Part shown: one piece after another, positions 1-7,694 of the stretch
Layout of the letters: each line of letters begins with the position of its first letter
How positions within the stretch are numbered: position 1 is the stretch's first letter
Made by a program: the position numbers and the translations under genes
Origin: an uncultured Porphyromonadaceae bacterium
GTDB taxonomy: Bacteria > Bacteroidota > Bacteroidia > Bacteroidales > Muribaculaceae
Assembly: GCA_947166165.1 (NCBI GenBank)
Contig: CAMVDK010000036.1
Coordinates: 1-16,660 of the forward strand
Direction of reading: 5' to 3'
Length of the DNA: 16,660 nt
Notes under the pieces: model-generated
Databases searched by the model: none
What the model was told of the DNA's origin: nothing
What the model saw: the letters and a program-made list of their open reading frames with translations, nothing else

Positions 1-2
1 GC

Positions 3-626
3 AGGCTGTATATGCCCCTGATCGTCACCGATTACCACGGCGGCACCTACAGCGAGGCGCACATGCGCCAGATGGGCATCACCTCGGGGCGCTTCTTCAG
101 CGGGCCGGCGCGCGACGAGGCCAACCGCGAGCTCCAGCAGCGATTCGGCGCCAGCGAACTCATCAAGGCCGCGATGGGATACTCCTTCTACATCAACAAC
201 GAAGCCATCGCTCAGGCCGGACTCGACCGCGAGGCCGTGAAGGCTGCCGCCGTCGAGGCGCTCGGCCGGCCGCGCAACGTGATGTGGGCCGTCGACTGCG
301 AGCGGGCGGCGCAGGCTTCCGTGCCCGCTTTCATCCGCGAGCGCATCATGCTCGGATGGAACAGCAAGCGCAGCGGCGAGATTTTCGTGCTGCCCGTCAC
401 CGGCCACTATTCCAGCTGGGACGGCGACCTGGCCGGCTCCAACCACGGCACCTGGAACCAGAGCGACTCCCACATACCGCTGCTCTTCTACGGGTGGCAT
501 GTGCCCGCCGGCGAGACGGCGCGCCTCACCCACATGACCGACATCGCCCCCACCGTGTGCGCCATGCTCCACATCCAGGCCCCCGACGCCGCCATCGGCC
601 AGCCCATTTCGTTCAGTAACCAATAA
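3..626 (+). CDS. Alkaline phosphatase family protein (PafA-like), C-terminal part only
   Basis: The reading frame is open to the left edge, so the ATG at 12 is probably internal and the 5' part of the gene is missing. About 205 residues remain, against roughly 500 or more in the family. Counting from that ATG, a GSNHG motif (His145) and a DSHIPLLFYGW motif (His154) are followed by HMTDIAPTVCAML (about 174-186). This matches the C-terminal metal-site region of the alkaline phosphatase/nucleotide pyrophosphatase superfamily, including PafA of Flavobacterium. Such enzymes hydrolyse phosphate mono- or diesters in the periplasm. The nucleophile Thr/Ser and the first metal ligands would lie upstream and cannot be seen. 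The stop is TAA at 624. A GH3 gene starts 9 bp later, suggesting co-transcription. The superfamily is fairly secure; the substrate is unknown. Confidence 0.8.
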   Translation, partial: RLYMPLIVTDYHGGTYSEAHMRQMGITSGRFFSGPARDEANRELQQRFGASELIKAAMGYSFYINNEAIAQAGLDREAVKAAAVEALGRPRNVMWAVDCERAAQASVPAFIRERIMLGWNSKRSGEIFVLPVTGHYSSWDGDLAGSNHGTWNQSDSHIPLLFYGWHVPAGETARLTHMTDIAPTVCAMLHIQAPDAAIGQPISFSNQ

Positions 627-635
627 TCCACGATA

Positions 636-1784
636 ATGGCTTTTCTGTCGAAACGAATTTTCGTATGGCTGGCCATGGCTCTGCCGGCAGCCATGGCCTC
701 GATGGCGCAGCCCGCCGCCGTCCTGCCCGCCGACTCGCTGCTGCGCCGGCAGGCCGCGCGCATGCTCATGGTGGGATTCCGCGGCGACTCGGTCACCGAG
801 CGCAGCGACGCCGCGCGCTACGTCCGCGACCTGCACGTGGGGGCCATCATCCTCTTCGATGTCGACCTCACCGGCTCGGCCACCATCGGCTCCCGCAACG
901 TCACCAGCCGCGAGCGGCTGCAGCGGCTCACCGCACAGCTGCGGCAATGGGCCGACGAGCCGCTGCTCATCGCGCTCGACCAGGAGGGCGGACGGGTGGC
1001 GCGACTCAAGCCGCAATACGGCTATCACCCCCTGCCCAGCGCCCGCCGCCTGGGGCAAATCGGCAGCGAAGACTCCACGCGCCACTACGCCGCGCTCTGC
1101 GCCAGCGAGCTTGCCCAGAGCGGCGTGAACGTCAACCTCGCACCCGTGGTCGACCTCGACAAGGGCTGCTCGGGCCTTGGAGGTCTCGACCGCCGCTATG
1201 CCGCCGACCCGGCCACCGTCGTGCGCCAGGCCGAATGGTTTGTCGACGAGCATCGCCGCCGCCACGTGGCCTGCACGCTAAAGCACTTCCCCGGCCATGG
1301 CAGCGCCACCGGCGACTCGCACTGGGGCTTCGTCGACGTCACCACCACCTGGCAGCCGCAGGAGCTCGAACCCTTCCGGCGGCTGATAGCCGACGACCGC
1401 GCCGACCTGGTGATGACGGCCCACATCTTCAACCGCGACATCGACCCCGACCACCCCGCCACACTCTCGGCGCGCACCATCGACGGGCTGCTGCGCCAGC
1501 AGCTCGGCTTCGACGGCGTGGTGGTGACCGACGACCTCTACATGGACGCCATCCTGGCTCGCTACAGTATTGCCGACGCGCTCGTGCTTGCCATCAATGC
1601 CGGTGCCGACCTCATCTGTGTGGGCAACAACATCAACACCGGCTTCGAGGCCGACCGCCCCTTCAAGCTGGTCGACATCATCGTGCAGGCGGTGCACGAC
1701 GGCCGCATCGCTCCCGAGCGGCTTGAGCAGGCCAGCCGCCGCATCCGGCAACTGGCCGCCCGCTTTGCCCAGCCCCGGCACTGA
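636..1784 (+). CDS. Secreted GH3 beta-N-acetylhexosaminidase (NagZ-like)
   Basis: This 382-residue glycoside hydrolase family 3 protein should cleave terminal beta-N-acetylglucosamine, for example from peptidoglycan fragments or glycans. The first ~25 residues (hydrophobic core WLAMALPAAMASMA) look like a signal peptide, so it acts outside the cytoplasm, unlike the cytosolic NagZ of enterobacteria. Visible motifs in order are DQEGGR (115-120), NVNLAPVVDLD (about 165-175), KHFPGHG (216-222) with DSH (227-229, the Asp-His acid/base dyad of NagZ enzymes), and VVVTDDLYMDAI (about 295-306), where Asp299 should be the nucleophile. It ends soon after the TIM barrel, so it is a single-domain NagZ-type enzyme without the second GH3 domain or a fused serine hydrolase. 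The ATG at 636 fits both the signal peptide and the 9-bp gap to the phosphatase gene. The family is secure; the natural substrate is not. Confidence 0.9.
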   Translation: MAFLSKRIFVWLAMALPAAMASMAQPAAVLPADSLLRRQAARMLMVGFRGDSVTERSDAARYVRDLHVGAIILFDVDLTGSATIGSRNVTSRERLQRLTAQLRQWADEPLLIALDQEGGRVARLKPQYGYHPLPSARRLGQIGSEDSTRHYAALCASELAQSGVNVNLAPVVDLDKGCSGLGGLDRRYAADPATVVRQAEWFVDEHRRRHVACTLKHFPGHGSATGDSHWGFVDVTTTWQPQELEPFRRLIADDRADLVMTAHIFNRDIDPDHPATLSARTIDGLLRQQLGFDGVVVTDDLYMDAILARYSIADALVLAINAGADLICVGNNINTGFEADRPFKLVDIIVQAVHDGRIAPERLEQASRRIRQLAARFAQPRH

Positions 1785-1786
1785 CC

Positions 1787-1812
1787 GCTGCCGGCCATCT
1801 CCCCTCGGCAGC
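1787..1812 (+). terminator. Possible terminator hairpin after the GH3 gene
   Basis: GCTGCCG (1787-1793) can pair with CGGCAGC (1806-1812) around a 12-nt loop, starting 3 nt after the GH3 stop codon. No T-run follows, so this is only a plausible intrinsic terminator or 3'-end hairpin. The rest of the 72-bp gap before the next gene is AT-rich near the start codon, and no clear TAnnTTTG element is visible in it. Confidence 0.4.
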
Positions 1813-1856
1813 ACCGATTCCGAAACCTTAGCAATCTACACCCTATAATAATAATT

Positions 1857-3530
1857 ATGAAGAAATTTATCCTATCGATATGGCTCTGCCTGTCAGCCTC
1901 CGTCATGCTGGTGGCCGGCGAGAGCGATGCCATCGGGCAGCGTCTGGCCGCCTTCGAGTCGGCCAGTGGCCAAGCGGCCGTTGCACAGGCCAACGAGCTG
2001 ATGCGCGCCTTCAGCAACGAGCAGCTCACCGAGCAGCTCATCCAGTTCCCGTCCACCGCCCCGCTCGACAGCCTCCGCCAGCAGGTGTGGTACTGGGCCG
2101 CAGAGCACTACTACGACCATGCCGACTACCGCCATGCCGTGAGCTATGGCGAGCGCGCGCTGCCCCTGTTTGCCGGCGATAGCAAGGCCGACTGTCTGAA
2201 TCTGCTGGCATTGAGCTACTTCAGAATGTCGGACTATGAGCACGCCGTGCGCTATGCCAAAGAGTGCTACCGGCTCGACGAGCGCACCGGCGACCCCGAC
2301 GTGATGAGCTCGTCGCTCAACACGCTGGCCGGCATCTGCATCGGTGCCAACCAGCCGCGCGAGGCCGAGCAGTATATCCTCAAAGCCATCGACCTGGCGC
2401 AGCAGGCCGGCAACCCCGCCCGCATGGCGGTGCTGCAGGGCATGGCCTCCGAGGTGTATCACGCGCTGGGCGATGACCGCCGGGCGCTGGCCTTTGCCAA
2501 CCGTGCTTGCGCCATCGAGCGCCATCTTGGGCGCGACGACAAACTGCAGGTGCGCCTGACGCAGAAGGCGTCGGTGCTGCTCGGGCTGCACCGCTGGCAA
2601 GAGGCCGAGCAGGTGCTGCAGGCCGCCATTCCCGCCTTGCGGCAACTGGGCGACCGCCACTCGCTGGGCATCGCGTGCAACAAAATGGGCATGGCGCTGC
2701 TCTCGCAGCAGCGCGACCGCGAGGCCGTGCCCTACTACCGCGAGGCGGCGGCCATCTTCGCTCAGATGGGCGACCTGGGCAACGAGTTGCACGCCCACCG
2801 TGGGCTCTACGAGGCGTTGTGGACGCTGAACCCCGACAGCGCCAAAATCGAGCTCGACTACTTCGACCTGCTCAAGGACTCGCTCTACAGCACAGCCACG
2901 GCCGAGAGCCTGGCCCGCTTCAACGCCGAGTTCGACAACGACTGGCTCCAGCGCGACCTGGCGCGTCATCGCCAGCGTGTGCGCCTCGCCGTGCTGGCCG
3001 GGGTGCTGGTAGCCGCACTGCTGGCCTGTGCTGTGTGGTGGTGGATGCGCCGGCGCTCGCGCCTGCGCGAGGCGGCTTTGCAGGCCATCATCGACGAGCT
3101 GCGGCGCGAGCCGCAAGCATCGGCGGCTGTGCCCGAGGCACCGGCAACCGCCGCGCCGCCGGCTGCGGCCAACCCGTCGGCTCCCGCACCGCCGGCCATG
3201 GCCGACCGTGAGTTCCTCGACCGCTTGGTGGGCCACGTCAGGGCAATGATGGAGCAGGGCGACGTGAGTGTCGACCGCTTGGCCGACCACATGTGCCTCA
3301 CCCGTGGCCACCTCAACCGCCGCGTGAAAGCGCTCACCGGCGTCACCACGCAGCAGTATGCCCTGCGCGTGCGCCTGGAATATGCGCGCCAGCTCATGGA
3401 GCGAGAGCCGGCGCTCACCATCGCCGAGGTGGCCGACCGGTGTGGGTTCGGCGACGCGGCAGCCTTCTCGAGGGCCTTCAAGCGCACCTTCGGCGCCTCT
3501 CCCTCGCAGCATCGTGCCCTCAAGGCATGA
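1857..3530 (+). CDS. Periplasmic-TPR / transmembrane / AraC-type hybrid regulator
   Basis: The protein has 557 residues. It has an N-terminal signal sequence (about 1-20), a helical TPR-like region (about 75-350, with repeated patterns such as NLLALSYFRMSDYEHAVRYA), one membrane segment (about 375-397, followed by the basic anchor MRRRSR), an Ala/Pro-rich linker (about 418-448), and a C-terminal AraC-type double helix-turn-helix (about 453-553, ending CGFGDAAAFSRAFKRTFG). This is a known Bacteroidetes design in which a periplasmic sensor is joined through one helix to a cytoplasmic DNA-binding domain, without a histidine kinase. The ligand or partner is unknown. The C-terminal domain is strikingly similar to the separate AraC-type protein 129 bp downstream, so both may bind the same sites. 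The start is supported by a good signal sequence right after an AT-rich leader. The architecture is secure; the role is inferred. Confidence 0.85.
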   Translation: MKKFILSIWLCLSASVMLVAGESDAIGQRLAAFESASGQAAVAQANELMRAFSNEQLTEQLIQFPSTAPLDSLRQQVWYWAAEHYYDHADYRHAVSYGERALPLFAGDSKADCLNLLALSYFRMSDYEHAVRYAKECYRLDERTGDPDVMSSSLNTLAGICIGANQPREAEQYILKAIDLAQQAGNPARMAVLQGMASEVYHALGDDRRALAFANRACAIERHLGRDDKLQVRLTQKASVLLGLHRWQEAEQVLQAAIPALRQLGDRHSLGIACNKMGMALLSQQRDREAVPYYREAAAIFAQMGDLGNELHAHRGLYEALWTLNPDSAKIELDYFDLLKDSLYSTATAESLARFNAEFDNDWLQRDLARHRQRVRLAVLAGVLVAALLACAVWWWMRRRSRLREAALQAIIDELRREPQASAAVPEAPATAAPPAAANPSAPAPPAMADREFLDRLVGHVRAMMEQGDVSVDRLADHMCLTRGHLNRRVKALTGVTTQQYALRVRLEYARQLMEREPALTIAEVADRCGFGDAAAFSRAFKRTFGASPSQHRALKA

Positions 3531-3560
3531 TGCAGAATGGTGCTTGAAGCCGCCAGCAAA

Positions 3561-3622
3561 GCACGATTGTGCGCAGCAACCGGCCAAAAGCACGATTCTG
3601 CAAAGTCTTTGCACGATTTTGC
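3561..3622. repeat. Three GCACGATTnTGC repeats, candidate operators
   Basis: GCACGATTGTGC (3561-3572), GCACGATTCTGC (3590-3601) and GCACGATTTTGC (3611-3622) lie in the 129-bp gap before the stand-alone AraC-type gene. Start-to-start spacings are 29 and 21 bp. A fourth copy, GCACGATTAGGC, is at 4041-4052 before the lipoprotein gene. AraC-type proteins usually bind direct repeats near promoters, so these are plausible operators for one or both neighbouring AraC domains. That function is inferred from position and repetition only. Confidence 0.55.
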
Positions 3623-3655
3623 ATGGTGCCGAGAGCGGCTGCGGTTGTAATTTTG
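3611..3655 (+). promoter_or_regulatory. Candidate promoter of the stand-alone AraC-type gene
   Basis: A TAATTTTG element (3648-3655) matches the Bacteroidetes -7 consensus TAnnTTTG. No TTTG is seen at the usual -33 distance. Instead the third repeat and its extension, GCACGATTTTGCATGGT, end 20 bp upstream of the -7 element. The same arrangement recurs before the lipoprotein gene. A missing -33 box replaced by a repeat suggests an activator-dependent promoter. The element ends only 4 bp before the ATG. Confidence 0.45.
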
Positions 3656-3659
3656 CAGC

Positions 3660-4034
3660 ATGAAAAAGAGCAACCACCCCGTCCAGGCGAGGCATCAAGA
3701 TGGTGACGAAGCACTGCTTCGGCAGCTCGACACACTGTTGGCAACCGAGAACTCCGATGCCAGCTTCACCATCGAGCAGCTGGCGCAAGAATTGTTTCTC
3801 ACACGCGGACACGTCAACCGCCGCGTGAAAGCCGCCACCGGTCTCACCCTGCAGCAGTACGCCACGCGCCGGCGGCTGGCGCGCGCCGCCAGTCTGCTCG
3901 CCGGGCAGCCGGCCATGAGTGTGGCCGATGTGGCAGCTCATTGTGGATTCGACGACCCGTCGAGCTTCGCCAGAGCCTTCAAGCGTGTGTATGGCACGAC
4001 ACCGTCGCACTACCGATTTTCGCACTTGAAATAG
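3660..4034 (+). CDS. Stand-alone AraC-type DNA-binding protein
   Basis: This 124-residue cytoplasmic protein is almost only an AraC/XylS double helix-turn-helix domain. The first HTH lies about residues 35-57 (LAQELFLTRGHVNRRVKAATG) and the second about 85-112 (SVADVAAHCGFDDPSSFARAFK), ending YGTTPSHYR. It has no ligand-binding or dimerisation domain, and its ~34-residue N-terminus is polar. It shares long blocks with the C-terminus of the preceding hybrid regulator (LTRGH-NRRVKA-TG, CGF-D, FKR), which points to a duplication. It could compete with or relay the signal of the hybrid regulator. The stop is TAG. The ATG at 3660 is the only good start, since the next in-frame Met is near residue 86. 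Confidence 0.85.
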   Translation: MKKSNHPVQARHQDGDEALLRQLDTLLATENSDASFTIEQLAQELFLTRGHVNRRVKAATGLTLQQYATRRRLARAASLLAGQPAMSVADVAAHCGFDDPSSFARAFKRVYGTTPSHYRFSHLK

Positions 4035-4040
4035 CTGAAT

Positions 4041-4084
4041 GCACGATTAGGCATGGTTGAATTGACCGAAAACCACTAATTTTG
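4041..4084 (+). promoter_or_regulatory. Candidate promoter of the lipoprotein gene, with fourth repeat
   Basis: GCACGATTAGGCATGGT (4041-4057) lies 19 bp before TAATTTTG (4077-4084), a match to the Bacteroidetes -7 element. The layout is almost identical to that before the stand-alone AraC-type gene (20 bp). The start codon is 43 bp further on. A perfect 12-bp palindrome, ATCAAATTTGAT (4113-4124), lies just before it and could be a second regulatory site. Confidence 0.5.
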
Positions 4085-4127
4085 CACTCACAACCCTCGA
4101 TATTATTAATTAATCAAATTTGATATT

Positions 4128-4661
4128 ATGAAAAAGTTCTTTTTAATGATTGCTGCCGTTGGCATGCTCACTGCTTGCAATGGCAACGCTGACAACGGTG
4201 CCGATGCCAAGGCCGCCGACTCTGCTGCTGTAGAGCAAACGTCCCAAGAAACCGAACCCGCCGAAGAAGCCGAAGTCGTGAAAATGGGACCCTGCACCAT
4301 CGAGAGCAACGACCTGAGCCTCGACGTGCCCGAGGGATGGAAAGCCACTGTGGGTGCCTTCGATGAAATCATCATGACCAAAAACCGTGATGACAATATG
4401 ACCCAGAAAATCGAAGTCTCGAAAGTGCCTCACAAGACTGCTGCCGTGAGAATCGATGACCTGGTATCGACCGGCATCATGAAAGGTGCTGACGTGAAAA
4501 TCGGAGGCAAGACTTATAGCACCGTGCGTAGCGAGTCCAACGAGTTCTACCACTTGGTAGCCGACTGGGGCGAGGAGATAATCCTTGATGTAACCATCAA
4601 CTTCATCCAGCCCGAAGACCCACTGGTGGCAGCCGTTATCGAGAGTGTCAAGCTCAAATAA
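4128..4661 (+). CDS. Small acidic lipoprotein of unknown function
   Basis: The protein has 177 residues. The N-terminus MKKFFLMIAAVGMLTAC ends in a lipobox with Cys17, so it should be lipid-anchored to the inner or outer membrane. Residues 18-50 form an Ala/Glu/Asp-rich, probably disordered linker. The remainder (about 52-177) is a compact beta-rich domain (LSLDVPEGWKATVGAFDEIIMTK at its start), resembling the small PsbP/DUF-type domains of many Bacteroidales lipoproteins, but I cannot name a family. It is likely a target of the neighbouring AraC-type proteins because its promoter carries the same repeat. The lipoprotein call is strong; no function can be given. Confidence 0.85.
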   Translation: MKKFFLMIAAVGMLTACNGNADNGADAKAADSAAVEQTSQETEPAEEAEVVKMGPCTIESNDLSLDVPEGWKATVGAFDEIIMTKNRDDNMTQKIEVSKVPHKTAAVRIDDLVSTGIMKGADVKIGGKTYSTVRSESNEFYHLVADWGEEIILDVTINFIQPEDPLVAAVIESVKLK

Positions 4662-4730
4662 CCAAGTTATGAACTACTGCAAGCGGCAGTTAAGCGATTG
4701 AATTCCTGAAACCGAAAAAACAGAAAAACC

Positions 4731-7466
4731 ATGCGACGATACTTACTATTCTTACTGGCGGTGTGCTTGGTCGCCCTGGCCGGCCGTTCCGCCACCTACT
4801 ACGGCTTCAAGATTGGAGGCGTGAGTGTGAACAGCGACAACTACCAGAACGTGACCGGCGACAACATCGAGAGGGGCACCGTGAAGTACAACCCATCGAC
4901 CAAGACCCTCACCATGAGTGGTGTGCGCATTGAGCGCAAGGGTAGTGGCAACCATGCCATCCTCAACGAGAGTTGCGACGGGCTCACCATCATCTTTGAG
5001 GGAGAAAACAACTTCTTGGCCGAAGGGTGTTCGCCGGTGCGCTTTGAGGTCAATACCACCATGCGCGGAGCCGACAAGGACGCTTTGGTCTACACCTTCG
5101 GTCAGCATGAATACTCGGCCTTGGTTTGGGATCCCGGCCATGGCAATGCCGGCAGCATCTACATCACCAACGGCGCTACGCTCACCATCGAGTCTCTAAG
5201 GGTCAACGCCGAAGCAAAAAATGGTTCCCAATATACTGACTCAGACAACCCTCCCATCGAGGGAAATGGTAATGAAACACTGGTCATCCGCAATTCCTTT
5301 GTCACCACCAACTACTGCCGTGGCGGATGCATTGCGCACCTGAAGAATCTCACTGTCGAGAAGTCGGTCGTCTGCTTTAAGAACTCCAGCAGCTATGAGT
5401 CGGCCTACGACATCGCTTCGCTCACGCTGGGCGACTGCGTGGAGTCGAATGTCACTTTCAGCCCCGAGAAAAAAGGCTTTGTGGATGCCGATGGCAACTT
5501 ATGGGCGAGAAGGAATATTCTCATCAACACTGTGGTGCCCATCGACGAGCAACACTTCCCCGATGCCACGCTGCGAAACATTGTCGCCGAACATGTGAAA
5601 AGTAAATTCTATTACACTCGCGATTATGATTCCGACAAGATTTATTATTATTATACTGATGGCTCGGGAGCTGATCGTATTATCTTCAACCACCACACCG
5701 AGATTCCCGAATTGTTCGGCAAGGGAATTTCCGACCTTACGGGCATTGAATGGTTCCCCTTTGCCACTTCACTGAATGTGAGCTACAACAACCTGACCGC
5801 TCTTCCCAGCCTGTCGGACTTCCATTGGCTCACAAGCGTGGACGTCAGGTGCAACAACATCAATGTGGCCGGCATGAGGGATGCCATCAGCTCGCTGCCA
5901 AGACGGTCGGCCGACGCCGCGGCGGCCACGTTCAACTTCCGCAGCTGCGTGCCCAAAGATCAGGATGTAGAGAACAACTGTGTGCCCCCGCTTAATTGGC
6001 AGCCAACAGCGCAGAGCAGGAATTGGAAACTGACGTGGTGGAAAACTAATGGTGCCCGTGGCATACTGGAAGATGCTATCGACATCCATGCCCTGAATTT
6101 CCCCGACGACAACTTCCGCAACTATCTGCTCGCGCAGGATTACGGCAGCGACGCCAAGCTCACCTTTCAAGAGATATTCAACTTGTCGACACTGTCGCTT
6201 ACCCAAAAAAACATTGCAAACCTTGAGGGCATTGAATGGTTCTACGGGCTTCACCGCCTGGATGTCCAGAACAACAACCTCACCGGCCGTCTCGACTTGC
6301 GCAGCAATGCGTTGCTGACGATGGTGAATTGCTATAACAACAAGCTCACCAGCCTCGACCTCGCCGACCTCGACGAGCTGTCGTATGTGCAGTGCTTCAG
6401 CAACAAGCTCACCGCCGTCAATCTGCGCAACAATGCAGCCTTGAAGACCATCACCATCTACCGCAACCAGATCAAGGCACCGGCGATGAACGACCTGGTG
6501 ACCCACCTGCCGTTTGCCACCGGCACCACCTCGTTCCTGGTCTACGACAACACGGGCTCGACCGAGGGCAACATCATGACGCAAGGCCAGATTCTCGAGG
6601 CGCGCGAGCGCGGCTTCAACCCGCAGTACTACAACGGCAACCAATGGCTCGACTACACCGGCGCCCCCGATTATCCCATCACCATTGCCGGCATCCAGGT
6701 CACCAGCGACAACAAGAACGGCATCACCGGCCCCGGTATCGAGGGCACGGTGACCTACAACCCCGAAACAAACACGCTCACCCTCGACAACGCCACCATC
6801 ATCTCGGATAAGAAGGCCATATATGTGCGCTATGCGCTGCCGGGTATCAAGATTGTGCTTTTGGGCCGTAACGCCATTCGCTGCCCCTCGATAATCGCGG
6901 TTGATATCGCAAACTGCGACGGTGCCGTGATCGAAGGCCCCGGCGAGCTCCAGTTCTTCGACACTGCTGCCGCGTTCTACTTCTCGAGCGGCTCGGGCAC
7001 CGGCGACCATCGTCTCACCATACGCAACTGCGGCATCTTTGCCAACGACCCCACAACTTACTCGCCTTCGGGCACGGTAATCATGGGCGATAATGGAGAT
7101 GAGAGCATGACTATCGAGAACGCCACCGTGCATCTGGAACGTGGCTGCATCGACAGCGGCTGTGAGCTGCAACTCGTGGACTGCTACATCGCACTGCCCG
7201 AGGGCGGACACGTGGATCGAGGCGGTGTGTGCGAGGCCGGCTCTAATAGTTACTTCTCCGGCCTGATCGAAATCCTGCCCGGCAACAAAGTCGTCAGGGG
7301 CGACCTCAACGGCGACGACGCAGTCGATGTCGACGACATGAACATCCTCATCAACATGATGCTCGGCAAGGCCGAGAAGACCGCTTCTGCCGACCTCAAC
7401 GGCGACAACAGCGTCGATGTCGATGACATGAACGCCATCATCAACATCATGCTCGGCAAGGCTTGA
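4731..7466 (+). CDS. Secreted LRR protein with duplicated beta module and C-terminal dockerin
   Basis: The protein has 911 residues with a signal peptide (about 1-20). A beta-rich module (about 24-260) opens with YGFKIGGVSVNSDN and GTVKYNPSTKTLTMSG. Two leucine-rich-repeat blocks follow (about 271-390 and 450-600), each introduced by a similar FPDATLRN / FPDDNFRN segment and containing GIEWF and LDVQNNNLT-type repeats. A second copy of the first module follows (about 648-850, with GTVTYNPETNTLTLDN). Residues 857-911 are a type I dockerin: two calcium loops, DLNGDDAVDVDD (858-869) and DLNGDNSVDVDD (888-899), each followed by a helix ending MLGKA. Dockerins bind cohesins, but none is in this window. 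No T9SS-type C-terminal sorting domain is seen. It is probably a surface or secreted binding protein; no catalytic domain is recognised. Its 69-bp upstream gap has no clear promoter, so it may be read through from the lipoprotein gene. Confidence 0.88.
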   Translation: MRRYLLFLLAVCLVALAGRSATYYGFKIGGVSVNSDNYQNVTGDNIERGTVKYNPSTKTLTMSGVRIERKGSGNHAILNESCDGLTIIFEGENNFLAEGCSPVRFEVNTTMRGADKDALVYTFGQHEYSALVWDPGHGNAGSIYITNGATLTIESLRVNAEAKNGSQYTDSDNPPIEGNGNETLVIRNSFVTTNYCRGGCIAHLKNLTVEKSVVCFKNSSSYESAYDIASLTLGDCVESNVTFSPEKKGFVDADGNLWARRNILINTVVPIDEQHFPDATLRNIVAEHVKSKFYYTRDYDSDKIYYYYTDGSGADRIIFNHHTEIPELFGKGISDLTGIEWFPFATSLNVSYNNLTALPSLSDFHWLTSVDVRCNNINVAGMRDAISSLPRRSADAAAATFNFRSCVPKDQDVENNCVPPLNWQPTAQSRNWKLTWWKTNGARGILEDAIDIHALNFPDDNFRNYLLAQDYGSDAKLTFQEIFNLSTLSLTQKNIANLEGIEWFYGLHRLDVQNNNLTGRLDLRSNALLTMVNCYNNKLTSLDLADLDELSYVQCFSNKLTAVNLRNNAALKTITIYRNQIKAPAMNDLVTHLPFATGTTSFLVYDNTGSTEGNIMTQGQILEARERGFNPQYYNGNQWLDYTGAPDYPITIAGIQVTSDNKNGITGPGIEGTVTYNPETNTLTLDNATIISDKKAIYVRYALPGIKIVLLGRNAIRCPSIIAVDIANCDGAVIEGPGELQFFDTAAAFYFSSGSGTGDHRLTIRNCGIFANDPTTYSPSGTVIMGDNGDESMTIENATVHLERGCIDSGCELQLVDCYIALPEGGHVDRGGVCEAGSNSYFSGLIEILPGNKVVRGDLNGDDAVDVDDMNILINMMLGKAEKTASADLNGDNSVDVDDMNAIINIMLGKA

Positions 7467-7499
7467 CAGCCGCTCCGACACACCATTTCATCAATCCCG

Positions 7500-7538
7500 A
7501 GAGCCGCGATGCGCAGTTGAGTGCCGCATCGCGGCTCT
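7500..7538 (+). terminator. Strong terminator-like hairpin after the dockerin gene
   Basis: A perfect 14-bp inverted repeat, AGAGCCGCGATGCG (7500-7513) with its complement at 7525-7538, encloses an 11-nt loop, 33 nt after the stop codon at 7464-7466. The sequence after it is GGATTTTGCC, only a short T-run. It is well placed to end the dockerin transcript before the porin promoter. Confidence 0.7.
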
Positions 7539-7633
7539 GGATTTTGCCGCAACGCATTGTAGGCAACCGTCAGGCATGACTGTCAGTCAACGTGAAGTCA
7601 ACGTGAATTAACCGAAAACTGCCGGCTGAGTTC

Positions 7634-7663
7634 TTGTTGATTGGGCATTATTTATTAATTTTG
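7634..7663 (+). promoter_or_regulatory. Promoter of the porin operon
   Basis: TAATTTTG (7656-7663) matches the Bacteroidetes -7 element TAnnTTTG. A TTG at 7634-7636 lies 19 bp upstream, at about the expected -33 distance. The porin start codon is 32 bp downstream of the -7 element. Confidence 0.65.
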
Positions 7664-7694
7664 CAAGTTCAATCGATTAATCACCGCCCAAACA

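Noticed and set aside
3561..3622. GCACGATT repeats as a CRISPR array
   Set aside because: The repeats are only 12 bp, the spacings are 29 and 21 bp, and there are no cas genes. Promoter-linked operators fit better.
1893..4025. 710-codon open frame on the minus strand
   Set aside because: It is antisense to two well-supported regulator genes and the gap between them. Long antisense frames are common in GC-rich coding DNA with this codon bias, and the translation shows no domain.
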